The notes beneath the pieces were generated by a model, which made no database searches, was not told the DNA's origin, and saw only the letters and a list, made by a program, of their open reading frames with translations. From NCBI GenBank assembly GCA_021803005.1, contig JAJZQT010000001.1, positions 34,125-68,032 of the forward strand: a stretch of 33,908 bases of DNA, in the 5' to 3' direction. The position numbers and the translations under genes are program-made. This DNA is from Actinomycetes bacterium. GTDB lineage: Bacteria; Actinomycetota; Thermoleophilia; BMS3ABIN01. Each line of letters opens with the position of its first letter. The stretch's first letter is position 1. Below, in pieces: positions 15,381 to 24,363 of the stretch.

Positions 15381-15409
15381 TTGACATGCCCCGACCCGTA
15401 TCCTAGAAT
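15381..15409 (+). promoter_or_regulatory. Consensus sigma-70 promoter of tatA
   Basis: A perfect TTGACA, a 17-base spacer and TAGAAT (five of six) predict a start near 15416, about 65 bases before the tatA ATG. This is the best vegetative promoter in the window, and it indicates that tatA-tatC are expressed independently of the cytochrome unit. Confidence 0.75.
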
Positions 15410-15480
15410 GACTTAGGGCATAAAGTTTCAGCCACCAGGGCATAATTGCCTTTCTGTTCACGCGAGATTCGAGGTGCCGA

Positions 15481-15762
15481 ATGTTCGGCGAACTGCTTTC
15501 ACCAATGCACATGCTCTTCATCCTGATTGTCGTGCTGATAATCTTTGGGCCGAAACGCCTGCCCGAGATCGGGAAATCCCTGGGCAGGGGCATCAAGGAA
15601 TTCAAAAAGGCCACCACTGACATTCAGGACAAGCTCAGTGACGAGGACGCCTCGGCGGCCAAGATTGAAAAGGCCGAAACCGAGAAGGTCGCGGAGCCGA
15701 TGCAGGCGCCTGAGGCCAAGGTCGCTCCAGAGCCCCAGAGTCCCGAAACAAAAACAACCTAG
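15481..15762 (+). CDS. tatA: Sec-independent protein translocase TatA/TatB
   Basis: 93 residues. A short N-terminal membrane helix (about 9-22), the [10 protein letters not shown] hinge, then an amphipathic helix ([12 protein letters not shown]) and a charged, Glu/Pro/Ala/Lys-rich tail (from about 50). TatA-family proteins oligomerise to let folded proteins cross the membrane. The sequence fits TatA or a TatB-like member; only one such gene is present here, next to tatC. GAGGTG sits four bases before the ATG. It has a consensus promoter upstream and is probably cotranscribed with tatC, 30 bases downstream. Confidence 0.93.
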   Translation: MFGELLSPMHMLFILIVVLIIFGPKRLPEIGKSLGRGIKEFKKATTDIQDKLSDEDASAAKIEKAETEKVAEPMQAPEAKVAPEPQSPETKTT

Positions 15763-15792
15763 CCGCCGCCGGCGGCCCGATCCAGCCCGGTT

Positions 15793-16563
15793 GTGTTCGA
15801 CTCTTCCGACGACCGCGTGATGTCCCTCATCGGGCATCTCGAGGAACTCCGCAAACGACTCGTCATCTGCGCATTCGCCCTGGCGATCGGCATGGTCATC
15901 TGCTTCATCTTCAAGGGCTATCTGCTCGACCTCCTGGTTCAGCCTCTGGGCGACCGGAAACTGATCACCCTGACGCCGACCGAATCCTTCATGACCGTCT
16001 TCAAGGTCGCCGCCTACGTGGGCATGATCGTGGTCTCCCCGGTCATCATCTACCAGATCTGGGCGTTCGTGTCGCCCGGTCTCAAGGGCAAGGAAAAAAG
16101 GGTAATCGTCTTTGCCTCTTTCTTCACCAGCATCCTTTTCCTCTGCGGTGTGGCCTTTGCCTGGCTGCTGGTGCTGCCGCGGGCGCTGAATTTTCTGCTT
16201 ACCTACCAGGATGACTTCTTCAACCAGCAGGTCCAGGCGGCGAGGTATTTTTCCTTTGTCGCCCTTTTCCTGCTCGGCTTCGGGCTGATCTTCGAGCTGC
16301 CGGCGCTGCTTCTGACCCTGGTGCGGCTGGGCATCGTCACCCCGAAAAAACTCGCCCAGAACCGCAGGTACGCGGTGCTGGCCGGCTCGATTCTGAGCGC
16401 GGCGCTGACTCCCAGCCAGGATTTCTTTTCCATTCTGGCCATGGCGATTCCCTTTTACGTCCTCTACGAGATCAGCATCCACCTCGGCAAGCTGGTCCAG
16501 AAGCGGAGCCGCGGCAAGGCCGAGGTCATCGACGGGGGTCCGGAGGGCGAGGCGGCAGGATAA
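15793..16563 (+). CDS. tatC: Sec-independent protein translocase TatC
   Basis: 256-residue, six-helix membrane protein that recognises twin-arginine signal peptides. Family motifs are clear: HLEELRKRL near the start, LTPTESFMTVFKV, YQIWAFVSPGL, and SAALTPSQDFFS. Translation starts at GTG; a nearby in-frame ATG (15820) is possible but would cut the N-terminus close to the HLEEL motif. The C-terminal tail is short and charged. With tatA it forms a minimal Tat system whose likely client, the split-Soret-like cytochrome, is encoded 2 kb upstream. The glycosyltransferase starts immediately after its stop. Confidence 0.96.
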   Translation: MFDSSDDRVMSLIGHLEELRKRLVICAFALAIGMVICFIFKGYLLDLLVQPLGDRKLITLTPTESFMTVFKVAAYVGMIVVSPVIIYQIWAFVSPGLKGKEKRVIVFASFFTSILFLCGVAFAWLLVLPRALNFLLTYQDDFFNQQVQAARYFSFVALFLLGFGLIFELPALLLTLVRLGIVTPKKLAQNRRYAVLAGSILSAALTPSQDFFSILAMAIPFYVLYEISIHLGKLVQKRSRGKAEVIDGGPEGEAAG

Positions 16564-17406
16564 TTGAGTTCTATTCTGGACAGGGACGAGAGCGCGGCCG
16601 CGAGCCCGACTCTCGCAGCCGACGAGCCCCGGCCGCCGTTTGCGGGAACGGTCGAGCTGTCTCTTGTCATCCCCGTTTTCAACGAGGAAGAGCGGATTGT
16701 CAACACGATTACGCTGCTTGACGCCTACCTCAGCCGGCAGAGTCTCAGCTACGAAGTCATAATCTCCGACGACGGCAGCCGTGATGACAGCCCGGCGCTG
16801 GTGAGGAAAAATTTTGCCGAAAGCGGCGTCGTGCGCCTGATCCGTGACCGGCAGAACCGCGGCAAGGGCGCGGCCGTTCGGCGGGGAATCCTGTCGGCGC
16901 GGGGAGAGATAATAGTCTTCACCGATGCCGATCTGTCGTTTCCGGTGGAGACGATCGGCATGTGCGTCGAGGCGCTGCAGGAGTACGACGTGGCCGTGGG
17001 TTCGCGCAACCTTCCCGAGTCCGGCATCGAGATCACGCCGCCGCCGCTGCGCCGCCTGGCGGGGCCGATTTTCAAGACGATCGTGAGGGGGCTCGTGATC
17101 GGCGGCTTCACCGACACCCAGTGCGGATTCAAGGGATTCCGAGCCCAGGCCGCCCATGACATCTTTATGAACAGCGCCATCAACGGGTTTTCCTTCGACG
17201 TGGAGGTCCTGGCCCTGGCGCGGCTGTTCGGTTACAGCATTACCGAGGTGCCGGTGCGGCTCCTGGTGGACTCCTCGGACTCGAGGATCAACCTCACCTC
17301 CGACCCCTTCCGCATGATCGGCGAGCTGTTTGAGATCAGGCGCCGCCTCCGGGAGATCGAGAAAGAAACGCAGCCGGCGACGCACAAGCGCACCAACTCT
17401 TCCTAA
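16564..17406 (+). CDS. GT2 glycosyltransferase (dolichyl/polyprenyl-phosphate glucosyltransferase-like)
   Basis: 280 residues. A GT-A fold with LSLVIPVFNEEERI (32-45), the nucleotide-sugar D69-D70-G-S-R-D-D, the metal-binding DADLSFP (121-127), and a conserved DTQCGFKGFRAQAA acceptor-side block. This order is typical of ALG5-like dolichyl-phosphate beta-glucosyltransferases and their bacterial relatives that load sugars on polyprenyl phosphate. No membrane helix is present at either end. The TTG start directly follows the tatC stop, so it is probably in the tat transcript. The donor sugar cannot be determined. The nearby GT-C enzyme on the other strand could use its lipid-linked product. Confidence 0.85.
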   Translation: MSSILDRDESAAASPTLAADEPRPPFAGTVELSLVIPVFNEEERIVNTITLLDAYLSRQSLSYEVIISDDGSRDDSPALVRKNFAESGVVRLIRDRQNRGKGAAVRRGILSARGEIIVFTDADLSFPVETIGMCVEALQEYDVAVGSRNLPESGIEITPPPLRRLAGPIFKTIVRGLVIGGFTDTQCGFKGFRAQAAHDIFMNSAINGFSFDVEVLALARLFGYSITEVPVRLLVDSSDSRINLTSDPFRMIGELFEIRRRLREIEKETQPATHKRTNSS

Positions 17407-17420
17407 TACCACAATTCTCC

Positions 17421-18332
17421 CTAGCGCACCAGCTCTTCGAACCCGGCCAGCCCCGTGTCATTTCTCACGCGATAGCGCCAGAGGGTCAGCGGAGTGCTGC
17501 TGCTCTGCACCTCACCAGCCTTGGTCGTTACCGCCAGCAGGTACCCCGATGACCGGGCGAGGCTGACGACGGTGTCGTCGTATTTGCCGGCCGGATAGCA
17601 GAGCCAGTAGACCGGGTGTCCCAGATATGTCTGCAGTATCTGGGCGGAGCCGGTGAATTCATTCAGGGCCTCGGCTGACGGGATCTCGGTAAGGTCGGGG
17701 TGAGTGGCTGTGTGCGAGCCGATGTCCATGCCCTCGCGGTCGAGCCAGGTGACCTGATCCCAGGTCATGTATTCAGCTTCGCCGACCCTGTCGGAAATAA
17801 TGTAAAAGGTAGCGGGAAAAGCGTACTTCTGCAGGATGGGCAGGGCGACTTCATAGTTGTCCGTGTAGCCGTCATCGAAGGTGATCACGACGGGGTTGGC
17901 CGGCAGCGGCTTGCCGGCGAACAGAGCATTGAACAGTTCTGTCTGCGAGATGGGTTGATATCCAGCGCTTTTGAGATAACCCATCTGGGCGTCAAAATCC
18001 GCGGCCGAAACGGTCAGCCCGCGGCGGATCTTGTCGGCGTCAGCCGGCGGCTCGCCCACGTGGTGGTACATCAGGATCGGCACTTTGAGCTCGCGCGCCG
18101 GTATGGGCGCCGCCGACGGGTAGGCAAGCGGTTCGAACCTGGAAGGTGGCGCGGGGCTCACGGACGGCGCCTCCGCCGGGCTGACGGTCGCCGCTGTTCC
18201 GGTTTCCGGGATGAGCGTAGTGACTGCGGTCATATCACTTGCGGTCGAGAAGCCTCGCCCGGCAAAACCGGCGACGACAGCCAGGACGCAGACGGCAAGC
18301 ACTATCAGCCCGGTGGCAACTCTCCTGTTCAT
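17421..18332 (-). CDS. Membrane-anchored polysaccharide deacetylase (NodB domain, CE4)
   Basis: 303 residues: an N-terminal signal-anchor (6-25), a Pro/Ala/Thr-rich linker (30-80), then a NodB homology domain. Motif 1 is TFDDGY (151-156), motif 2 is SHTATH (206-211, with the metal His pair), and a later CYPAGKYD corresponds to the RxPY-type motif with substitutions. CE4 enzymes remove N- or O-acetyl groups from cell-wall polysaccharides; the substrate is not evident. The ATG overlaps the stop codon of the upstream MctB-family gene by four bases (ATGA), so the two are coupled. It faces and nearly meets the glycosyltransferase gene. Confidence 0.9.
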   Translation of the reverse strand: MNRRVATGLIVLAVCVLAVVAGFAGRGFSTASDMTAVTTLIPETGTAATVSPAEAPSVSPAPPSRFEPLAYPSAAPIPARELKVPILMYHHVGEPPADADKIRRGLTVSAADFDAQMGYLKSAGYQPISQTELFNALFAGKPLPANPVVITFDDGYTDNYEVALPILQKYAFPATFYIISDRVGEAEYMTWDQVTWLDREGMDIGSHTATHPDLTEIPSAEALNEFTGSAQILQTYLGHPVYWLCYPAGKYDDTVVSLARSSGYLLAVTTKAGEVQSSSTPLTLWRYRVRNDTGLAGFEELVR

Positions 18333-19261
18333 GAAGTGGGAGTCGTGGGTGTCGGTGCGGTTGCGGGCGCGGACGGTGTAGCGGCCGCCTGTTTCGATGT
18401 CCGAAGTATCGGGATCAGCAGGTCGGCGGTCGGCTTGACGCCGAAGGCGCCTTTTTCACCGGAAAGAACATAGACCACGGAAACCTGGCCAATGCGGCTT
18501 TCGACGTTGTCCACCGAGGATATGTCCACGCTTTGATACAGGGGAATCTCCGATCTGGGCGCGTCGGAGGGCTCGGTGCCAACCGCCAGCACGCCGTAGC
18601 CCTTCAGATTGAGCAAAAAAAGCTTTTCGAGGTCGGAATACGCCGCCACCTGGTCGTTTTCCCCCCGGCTTATGATAACGACATCGTCCACCGGTAAATC
18701 ATAACTTCCGTTAGCGGATTCCACCAGCGTTCCCTGCAGCGAAGCGAGGAGCCTGGTGCCGCCGCCCCTGCCGATGTCGCGCGCCAGCCCGCGGCCGACA
18801 GCGGAGGTCATCGACGAGTCGTCCACCGAAGCGTAGAGCGGATCACTCTTCAGGTCGTTCTTGACCTTGGCGGTAACCGCGGCGGCATCAAAAAGCGGGT
18901 TGAGAACAGTGGTGCTGACCACCTGCCCCCCGGCGCCGTGCACCGCTGAGGTCAGATTGCGCACGACGTCATCACCGGCTGACGCCGAGGCGACAATAGC
19001 GACTTTCTTGCCCTGCAGCCGGCCGCCGACGATAAACGGGAAGGTGTCGTCCTGGTAACGCAGATTTGTGGCCCGCTCATGGCTGAGCCGATCGTTCTGC
19101 CCCTGCAGCTCGTCGACATTCTTCTGGATATCGTTGACGAGGACATTCTGGCCTGTCTCGACGAGGCCATTGTCGGTCAGGCTTATTCCCACCAGCACTC
19201 CGAGCCCCAGCGCCAGGAACACGGCCACAAGCGACAGCAGATGATATCTCCAGGTCAACAT
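18329..19261 (-). CDS. MctB-family (DUF3186) membrane-anchored protein
   Basis: 310 residues. An N-terminal LTWRYHLLSLVAVFLALGLG helix anchors it and matches the family opening. It is followed by a coiled-coil-like stretch (about 42-68), and an extracellular domain with alternating strands. A Thr/Pro/Ala tail ends the protein. The family is named after a mycobacterial copper transport protein, MctB, and is commonly encoded near steA and murJ homologues in actinobacteria, but a copper role is unproven here and there is no obvious Cys or Met metal cluster. AGGAG lies eight bases before the ATG. It is translationally coupled to the deacetylase. Confidence 0.82.
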   Translation of the reverse strand: MLTWRYHLLSLVAVFLALGLGVLVGISLTDNGLVETGQNVLVNDIQKNVDELQGQNDRLSHERATNLRYQDDTFPFIVGGRLQGKKVAIVASASAGDDVVRNLTSAVHGAGGQVVSTTVLNPLFDAAAVTAKVKNDLKSDPLYASVDDSSMTSAVGRGLARDIGRGGGTRLLASLQGTLVESANGSYDLPVDDVVIISRGENDQVAAYSDLEKLFLLNLKGYGVLAVGTEPSDAPRSEIPLYQSVDISSVDNVESRIGQVSVVYVLSGEKGAFGVKPTADLLIPILRTSKQAAATPSAPATAPTPTTPTS

Positions 19262-19315
19262 GCCGGGCGCTCCTGACTGCCGGTCTTCCCGGCCGATTTT
19301 TTCGAAGGGGTCATG

Positions 19316-21148
19316 CTAGAGGTTCACCAGCAGTCTTAATTTGACCGCAAACAGATTGGCTAGGGACCTCAATGGAGGCGATGACGAGATTACCGCCGCC
19401 ATCGGCACGACCGCCGCCATCAGCAGCACGCTGATCTCGATGGCAAGTTGCGCGGGGGACGGATCGGACAGGCCGGCGATGAGCCTCTTGCCACCAGAAT
19501 TACCGCCCCCTGCCAGGGCGCCGTTTATTACGGCTCCGTTGCCGCCTGCAGTCATTGCCGCTTCGGAATCCCGTGTGGAAGCGGTTCCCTCAAGAGACCA
19601 GGCGACCAGCCGCTGCCAGGCGGCCGGCCCGGCCTCGCGGGCTTTCAAAAACAGCAATAAGGCCAGGGGTGGACCGAATACGATCAAAACTCTCAATGGT
19701 TTTTGTATATCCATGGGAACCGGGGCATGCCACCAGAAGCCGTCGAAGAACATGACGCTGAAGGAAAAGGCAAGCGCGGCGACATACATGTAGCGCCAGG
19801 GCCTCAAAGCCACCAGGCCCAACCCCAGCGTCAGATACCAGGGCTGAAACCAGAATAGCGCAAGCGGCGTCATCAAAGCCAGCCCCGCCGCTCCCGATAT
19901 CAGGCCGTTGAAATTCTTGACGCCGATCAGGTGCCAGAGCAGATAACATAGCAGGATCGCCGCCAGGGCTCCCTGAACGATGGAGTTGGAAAGCGACAGC
20001 TGCAAGTGGTCGGCGGCGGTATCCCTGAGCAGCGCCGAGATCGTGAAATTGGTCTTCTGCCCGATGGTCGTCAGATACAGGAACGTATCGCTGCCGGCCC
20101 AGAGGGGCAGATAGCTGACCACGGTTATCACCGCCGGCAGGCCCAGCGCCGCGGCTCCGAAGGCCAACTTGCGTGAAAACCCTTTTTGCTGGCGGACGGC
20201 CAGCGCAATATATATCAGCAGAAGCGGCAGGGCGATGAACTTGACCAGGGTGGCCAGGGTGATACAGGCAATCCCCAGCAGATAGCGCCGGTTGAGGAAG
20301 CACAGCAGGCCCGCCAGCACAAAAGTCAGCATCAGGATGTCGTTGTGAGCGTTGGCGACCACCAGGGCCAGCACAAACGGGTTCCAGCCGTAAAAGACCA
20401 TCGCCTTGCGCTCCAGCCCCGGCCTGATTCGCGCCGCTATCTTCCATATCAGGCCCAGGTTAACCAGGTTCATGCCGATGAAAAATCCCTTGAAGAGCAG
20501 CAGGTTGGCGCCAATACCGTCACCGGCCAGGCGCGCCAGCGCTCCCGTCACATAGACATGGAGGGATCCGTAAACAGCGCCCGTGCCGACCCAGCCTCCC
20601 AGAGAGAAGAACGGGTCCTGGGGAAAATACGTCGCCGGCACCAGCAGCGGATTCTCTCCGTATAGCGCAAATATGCGTCCGTGCCGGATGTAGTCGAAGA
20701 TATCGGTCGAGAGCAGGAACGGCGTCAGGAACATAAGCACGTGGAAGAGTACGGCAAAACCGAAGATGATCTGGTTGGTGCGGGCCGACCACACGCCCGG
20801 TTTCTCGGCGGTTCCCGGATTTTCCTCGGTCTCATTGCCGGGGCCGCCGCGGCCGGCGCTTACAGATCTCAAAGCCAGCAAATAGAAGCCGAACAGCGCC
20901 AGGGCGTTGACGCCGATTCCCGTGTATAGCAGGTAATAATGCGAGAGGTCGAAACCGCTTTCCGGCAGGGCCAGATAGGGGGGAAAGTGCGTGGCGTCGG
21001 TATTGGGAATGAAGAAAGCGACCAGCGCGAACATCGTGTATGCCAACAGGCTGACCGAGCCCGCCAGCAGCAGTACCGGCAAGGGCCTGGAGGCGGTCGC
21101 CCGCCAGAGTTCTGCGAGTTTCCGGTGAATTGTTGTCGGATATCTCAT
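19316..21148 (-). CDS. GT-C family polyprenol-phosphate mannosyltransferase-like membrane protein (MptB-like)
   Basis: 610 residues with about 12-13 membrane segments. The loop STDIFDYIRHGRIFALYGEN and the following WVGTGAVYGSLHVYVTG match the pattern of MptA/MptB-type mannosyltransferases (DxxxYxxHGR...NP...YGPL), which use polyprenyl-phosphate sugars outside the membrane. The C-terminal part (from about 520) has a hydrophilic Gly/Ala-rich stretch and then one more helix. The ATG has no clear ribosome-binding site, so the start is less sure. It lies upstream of the MctB-family and deacetylase genes on the same strand, forming a cell-envelope block. Sugar and acceptor are not known. Confidence 0.78.
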   Translation of the reverse strand: MRYPTTIHRKLAELWRATASRPLPVLLLAGSVSLLAYTMFALVAFFIPNTDATHFPPYLALPESGFDLSHYYLLYTGIGVNALALFGFYLLALRSVSAGRGGPGNETEENPGTAEKPGVWSARTNQIIFGFAVLFHVLMFLTPFLLSTDIFDYIRHGRIFALYGENPLLVPATYFPQDPFFSLGGWVGTGAVYGSLHVYVTGALARLAGDGIGANLLLFKGFFIGMNLVNLGLIWKIAARIRPGLERKAMVFYGWNPFVLALVVANAHNDILMLTFVLAGLLCFLNRRYLLGIACITLATLVKFIALPLLLIYIALAVRQQKGFSRKLAFGAAALGLPAVITVVSYLPLWAGSDTFLYLTTIGQKTNFTISALLRDTAADHLQLSLSNSIVQGALAAILLCYLLWHLIGVKNFNGLISGAAGLALMTPLALFWFQPWYLTLGLGLVALRPWRYMYVAALAFSFSVMFFDGFWWHAPVPMDIQKPLRVLIVFGPPLALLLFLKAREAGPAAWQRLVAWSLEGTASTRDSEAAMTAGGNGAVINGALAGGGNSGGKRLIAGLSDPSPAQLAIEISVLLMAAVVPMAAVISSSPPLRSLANLFAVKLRLLVNL

Positions 21149-21292
21149 AAAGGTCAGGCGGGTCTGCCGGGCGGCTGGCCAAGCCGATGTGGAGCTGTCG
21201 GGAAGGATATTCTATTCAACCGCAATATCCTATAGAAAGACGTGCTAATGCTCAAGCTCGCAAGCTGCCGCCGCTTTCGGCTGCTCTGCCCT

Positions 21293-21320
21293 TTGTACTC
21301 CCTGGCGCGTCTAATATACT
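21293..21320 (+). promoter_or_regulatory. Sigma-70 promoter of the amidohydrolase gene
   Basis: TTGTAC (four of six), a 16-base spacer and TATACT (five of six) predict a start near 21327, giving a leader of about 50 bases before the ATG at 21380, which has a strong GGAGGT site. The divergent GT-C gene begins 145 bases to the left. Confidence 0.6.
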
Positions 21321-21379
21321 TACGCAAACCGGCTGGTCTCAAACGCAGCCGGGCATTTCGCGACCGGAGGTCGTAATCC

Positions 21380-22774
21380 ATGTCAGATAAAAAAGGGCCG
21401 GCGGCAGCAGCCGCAAGGGGGGGCGGGGTCAGGATTTTCGGCGCGACCTGGGTGCTTCCGATCGTAAGCGATCCCATCCACAAGGGGGCCGTGGCCGTCG
21501 AAGGCGATTCAATAAAGGCGGTAGGCAAGGCCGAAGAGATGACCGCGGCTTTTCCTGACGCGGAGGTAACGGATTTTCACCATGCCATCGTCATGCCCGG
21601 GTTTGTGAATTGCCACAGCCATGTTGAGTATGCCGTCTTCCGCGGCATCATGGACAACAAGAACTTCGGCCCCTGGATACTCGAATTCCTCGATCACAAG
21701 GGCAAGCTTTCCCACGATGATTATGTGGTGAGCGCGATGTTGGGCGCCTCGGAATGTGTCTCCTCGGGGTTGACCACTTCCGCTGACTCGATGTATTCGG
21801 GCGCCAGCCTCGGCGCCATCGTGCAGGCGGGCCTGAGGGCGCGCGTCTACCAGGAGGTCTTCGGACTGGATGACAACAAGCTCGATGATACCATGTCACA
21901 ACTCATCGACAAGATCAATGAGCTCGAGGAAAATACGGGCGATCTGATCGAAGTGGGCATCGCGCCGCACGCCACCTACACCGTGAGCGCCAGCCTGTAC
22001 CGCGCCGTCGCCGAGCTGGCCCGTGAGCGGGGCATGAAAATAACCACCCACCTGGCGGAGAGCAGGGCGGAGTCGGTCTACATCAGGTCCGGATCCGGGA
22101 TCCTCGCCCTCGATTTCCGCGAGAAAGTCGGCTGGGATTATTTAAGCCACGAGCCCTTCGGCGTCACCCCGGTCAAATACCTGCAGCAATGGAACGTCTT
22201 CGGCCCCGGTTTTCTTGCCGCCCACTGCGTGCATGTCACACCGGCGGATATCGAAGCCCTGGCCAGATACGATGTCGCCATAGCGCACTGTCCCAAGAGC
22301 AACGCCAAGCTCGGGTGCGGCATAGCGCCGCTGCCGGCCTTCCTGCATGCGGGCATCCGCGTCGGTTTCGGCACCGACAGCCCCGCCAGCAGCAACATCA
22401 TGGACATGTTCGGCGAGATGCGCACGGCGATCTTCCTTCATAGGGGCGTCGAGCGCGACGCCGCCGTGCTGGGCGCCGCCGAATGCGTGCAGATGGCCAC
22501 TCTGGGAGGAGCCAGGGCGCTGGGCATGGAGGACCGAATCGGCTCGCTGGAGCCCGGCAAACAGGCCGATATCATCGCCGTCGACATGGAATACAGCCAT
22601 TTCACCCCCATCCACGACCCCTACTCGGCGCTGGTCTTCGGCGCCAACCAGGAGGACATATTCTTCACCATGGTCGCCGGCCGGCCGCTGTACACACGGA
22701 AAGTTCTCCTGACCATGGATGAGGAAGAAATCACCAAAAAAGCACGGGAGGTCAAAGAGAAGCTTTGGCAGTAA
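21380..22774 (+). CDS. Amidohydrolase, MtaD/SAH-deaminase type
   Basis: 464-residue metal-dependent hydrolase of the amidohydrolase superfamily. Metal ligands are visible: NCHSHVEYA (H79 and H81), HLAESRAES (third His with the catalytic Glu), AHCVHV, and GFGTDSPASSN (Asp). The CPKSNAKLGCGIAPL segment is characteristic of 5'-methylthioadenosine/S-adenosylhomocysteine deaminases and of related triazine hydrolases. Substrate choice within this group is hard to predict from sequence. Cytoplasmic, no signal. Strong ribosome-binding site (GGAGGT). It has its own promoter; the helicase promoter overlaps or follows its end. Confidence 0.88.
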   Translation: MSDKKGPAAAAARGGGVRIFGATWVLPIVSDPIHKGAVAVEGDSIKAVGKAEEMTAAFPDAEVTDFHHAIVMPGFVNCHSHVEYAVFRGIMDNKNFGPWILEFLDHKGKLSHDDYVVSAMLGASECVSSGLTTSADSMYSGASLGAIVQAGLRARVYQEVFGLDDNKLDDTMSQLIDKINELEENTGDLIEVGIAPHATYTVSASLYRAVAELARERGMKITTHLAESRAESVYIRSGSGILALDFREKVGWDYLSHEPFGVTPVKYLQQWNVFGPGFLAAHCVHVTPADIEALARYDVAIAHCPKSNAKLGCGIAPLPAFLHAGIRVGFGTDSPASSNIMDMFGEMRTAIFLHRGVERDAAVLGAAECVQMATLGGARALGMEDRIGSLEPGKQADIIAVDMEYSHFTPIHDPYSALVFGANQEDIFFTMVAGRPLYTRKVLLTMDEEEITKKAREVKEKLWQ

Positions 22775-22784
22775 TGCAGGAATA

Positions 22785-22814
22785 CTGGCATTTAAGCAGA
22801 ATGTAACGTATAAT
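22785..22814 (+). promoter_or_regulatory. Candidate promoter and leader start of the DEAD-box gene
   Basis: CTGGCA (four of six), an 18-base spacer and a perfect TATAAT place the start near 22821, giving a leader of about 115 bases before the TTG start. Long leaders are common on cold-inducible RNA-helicase genes, but no specific cold-shock element was recognised. Confidence 0.5.
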
Positions 22815-22937
22815 CCATCTAGTATATCCACGTTAAGACTCGGTTGTCCCCGTTCCTTTTCTGTAACCTTAAGGATCAACTGCGTCTGCTACATGCAGTG
22901 CGATCCCCAATGGGCGCACAGAAAAGGAGTATTTATT

Positions 22938-24179
22938 TTGTTTGAAAATCTCGGTTTGGAAGAGCGCCTTCTCAAGGGCGTCAAAGCCATGGGCTACACC
23001 ACGCCCACCCCCATCCAGGAAAAAGCAATCCCGGTAGCTCTCGAAGGCAGGGACATCGTCGGCTGCGCCCAGACGGGCACCGGCAAGACCGCCGCCTTCA
23101 TTCTGCCGCTGCTTCAGAATATGGGCACCCAGCGCGGCGTCAAGGCGCTGGTCGTGACCCCGACCCGCGAACTGGCGGGACAGATCGTCGAAGTCGCACG
23201 TGAGTGCAGCCGGTACACCGGGCACAAGGTCGCGGCTGTTTACGGCGGCGTCGGCTATCAGCCGCAGAAGGACAAGCTCCGTCGCGGCGTCGACCTGCTC
23301 GTCGCGACTCCGGGCAGGCTCCTCGACCTCTCAGGCCGGGGCGACGTCAATCTGAGCCAGGTCGAGGTTCTGGTCCTGGACGAGGCCGACCGCATGCTCG
23401 ACATGGGCTTCTGGCCGGACGTCAGGCGCATCATGAAGCTGCTGCCGGCAAAACGCCAGAACATGCTGTTCTCGGCGACGATGTCGCACCAGGTTCTTGG
23501 TGTCATCGGTGATACTTTAAGCAGGCCCGTCCGCATCGACGTGGCGCCCAGCGCTACGCCGATCGAGGCGATCGAGCAGGCAGTCTATCCCGTCGGCAGC
23601 ACCCAGAAGGGCGATTTGCTGGTCAAGCTGCTCGAAGAGCGCGATCTCGACCGGGTGCTCGTCTTCACGCGCACCAAGCATCGCGCCGACCGTGTCTGCC
23701 GCACGCTTTCCCGCAAGGGCATCAAGGGTGTCGCCATTCACTCGAACCGCAGCCAGACCCAGCGCCAGCAGGCGCTTGACGGCTTCAAGAACGGCAAGTA
23801 CCGCGTTCTGGTCGCCACCGACATCGTCGCCCGCGGCATCGATGTGGACAACATCTCCCACGTCATCAATTTCGACATGCCCAACAAGGCCGAGGATTAC
23901 GTTCACCGCATCGGGCGGACGGCGCGCGCCGGCAACGACGGCACCGCGCTCAGCTTCCTTTCTTCAGAGGAGACTTCGGCGCTGCGGGAGATCGAGGGTC
24001 TGATCGGTACGACTCTGCCCTGCGAGGATGTCGAGGGCTTCGATTACGATTACCGGGTTGTTCCCGATCCCGGCCGCGAGGCCACCAAGGTCAGGAAACT
24101 CGTTTACAACGGCGGCGCCCTGTCAGGCAAGCGCCGCCGCAGCAGAAGGCCGGGACGCAGCATGGCCCGCGCCCGCTAA
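22938..24179 (+). CDS. DEAD-box ATP-dependent RNA helicase (RhlE/CshA type)
   Basis: 413 residues. Q motif GYTTPTPIQ (19-27), motif I AQTGTGKT (44-51), PTRELAGQ, DEAD (148-151), SAT (179-181), and helicase C motifs including ARGIDV and HRIGRTARAG. A short basic tail (KRRRSRRPGRSMARAR) probably adds RNA affinity. These enzymes unwind RNA in ribosome assembly and decay. The open frame extends upstream, but the TTG at 22938 has AAAAGGAG eight bases before it and gives the family N-terminus FENLGL, so it is chosen. A strong intrinsic terminator follows. Confidence 0.95.
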   Translation: MFENLGLEERLLKGVKAMGYTTPTPIQEKAIPVALEGRDIVGCAQTGTGKTAAFILPLLQNMGTQRGVKALVVTPTRELAGQIVEVARECSRYTGHKVAAVYGGVGYQPQKDKLRRGVDLLVATPGRLLDLSGRGDVNLSQVEVLVLDEADRMLDMGFWPDVRRIMKLLPAKRQNMLFSATMSHQVLGVIGDTLSRPVRIDVAPSATPIEAIEQAVYPVGSTQKGDLLVKLLEERDLDRVLVFTRTKHRADRVCRTLSRKGIKGVAIHSNRSQTQRQQALDGFKNGKYRVLVATDIVARGIDVDNISHVINFDMPNKAEDYVHRIGRTARAGNDGTALSFLSSEETSALREIEGLIGTTLPCEDVEGFDYDYRVVPDPGREATKVRKLVYNGGALSGKRRRSRRPGRSMARAR

Positions 24180-24200
24180 GCGCTGACACAGAACACGATC

Positions 24201-24236
24201 AAGGGGACACATTACAAGAATGTGTCCCCTTTTTTA
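24201..24236 (+). terminator. Intrinsic terminator after the DEAD-box gene
   Basis: A perfect 13-bp stem, AAGGGGACACATT/AATGTGTCCCCTT, with a five-base loop (ACAAG) is followed by TTTTAT. The stem starts 22 bases after the stop codon. It is the only classical Rho-independent terminator recognised in the window. The stem resembles palindromes found near IS200/RAYT-type elements, so it may be a co-opted repeat. Confidence 0.88.
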
Positions 24237-24363
24237 TCCTGTTGGGCTTCGCTTTGGTCTATAATATTCGAGGTTGTTAAATAAGCACTCTTTTCGGGCC
24301 GTCGTCTGCGATGGCCTTGAAAATATCCTGATATCATCAAACCCGCACGGGTGGGTAAAAAAT

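Noticed and set aside
15114-16563. Complete lasso-peptide biosynthetic cluster
   Set aside because: Only a precursor-like peptide was found. No transglutaminase-like protease, asparagine-synthase-like cyclase or RRE gene is in the window.
15499-17412. Very long minus-strand open frame (637 codons) opposite tatA, tatC and the GT2 gene
   Set aside because: The plus-strand proteins have clear family motifs, while the minus-strand translation is low-complexity, with Arg/Gly/Asp-rich shadows typical of GC-rich DNA, and has no recognisable domain.
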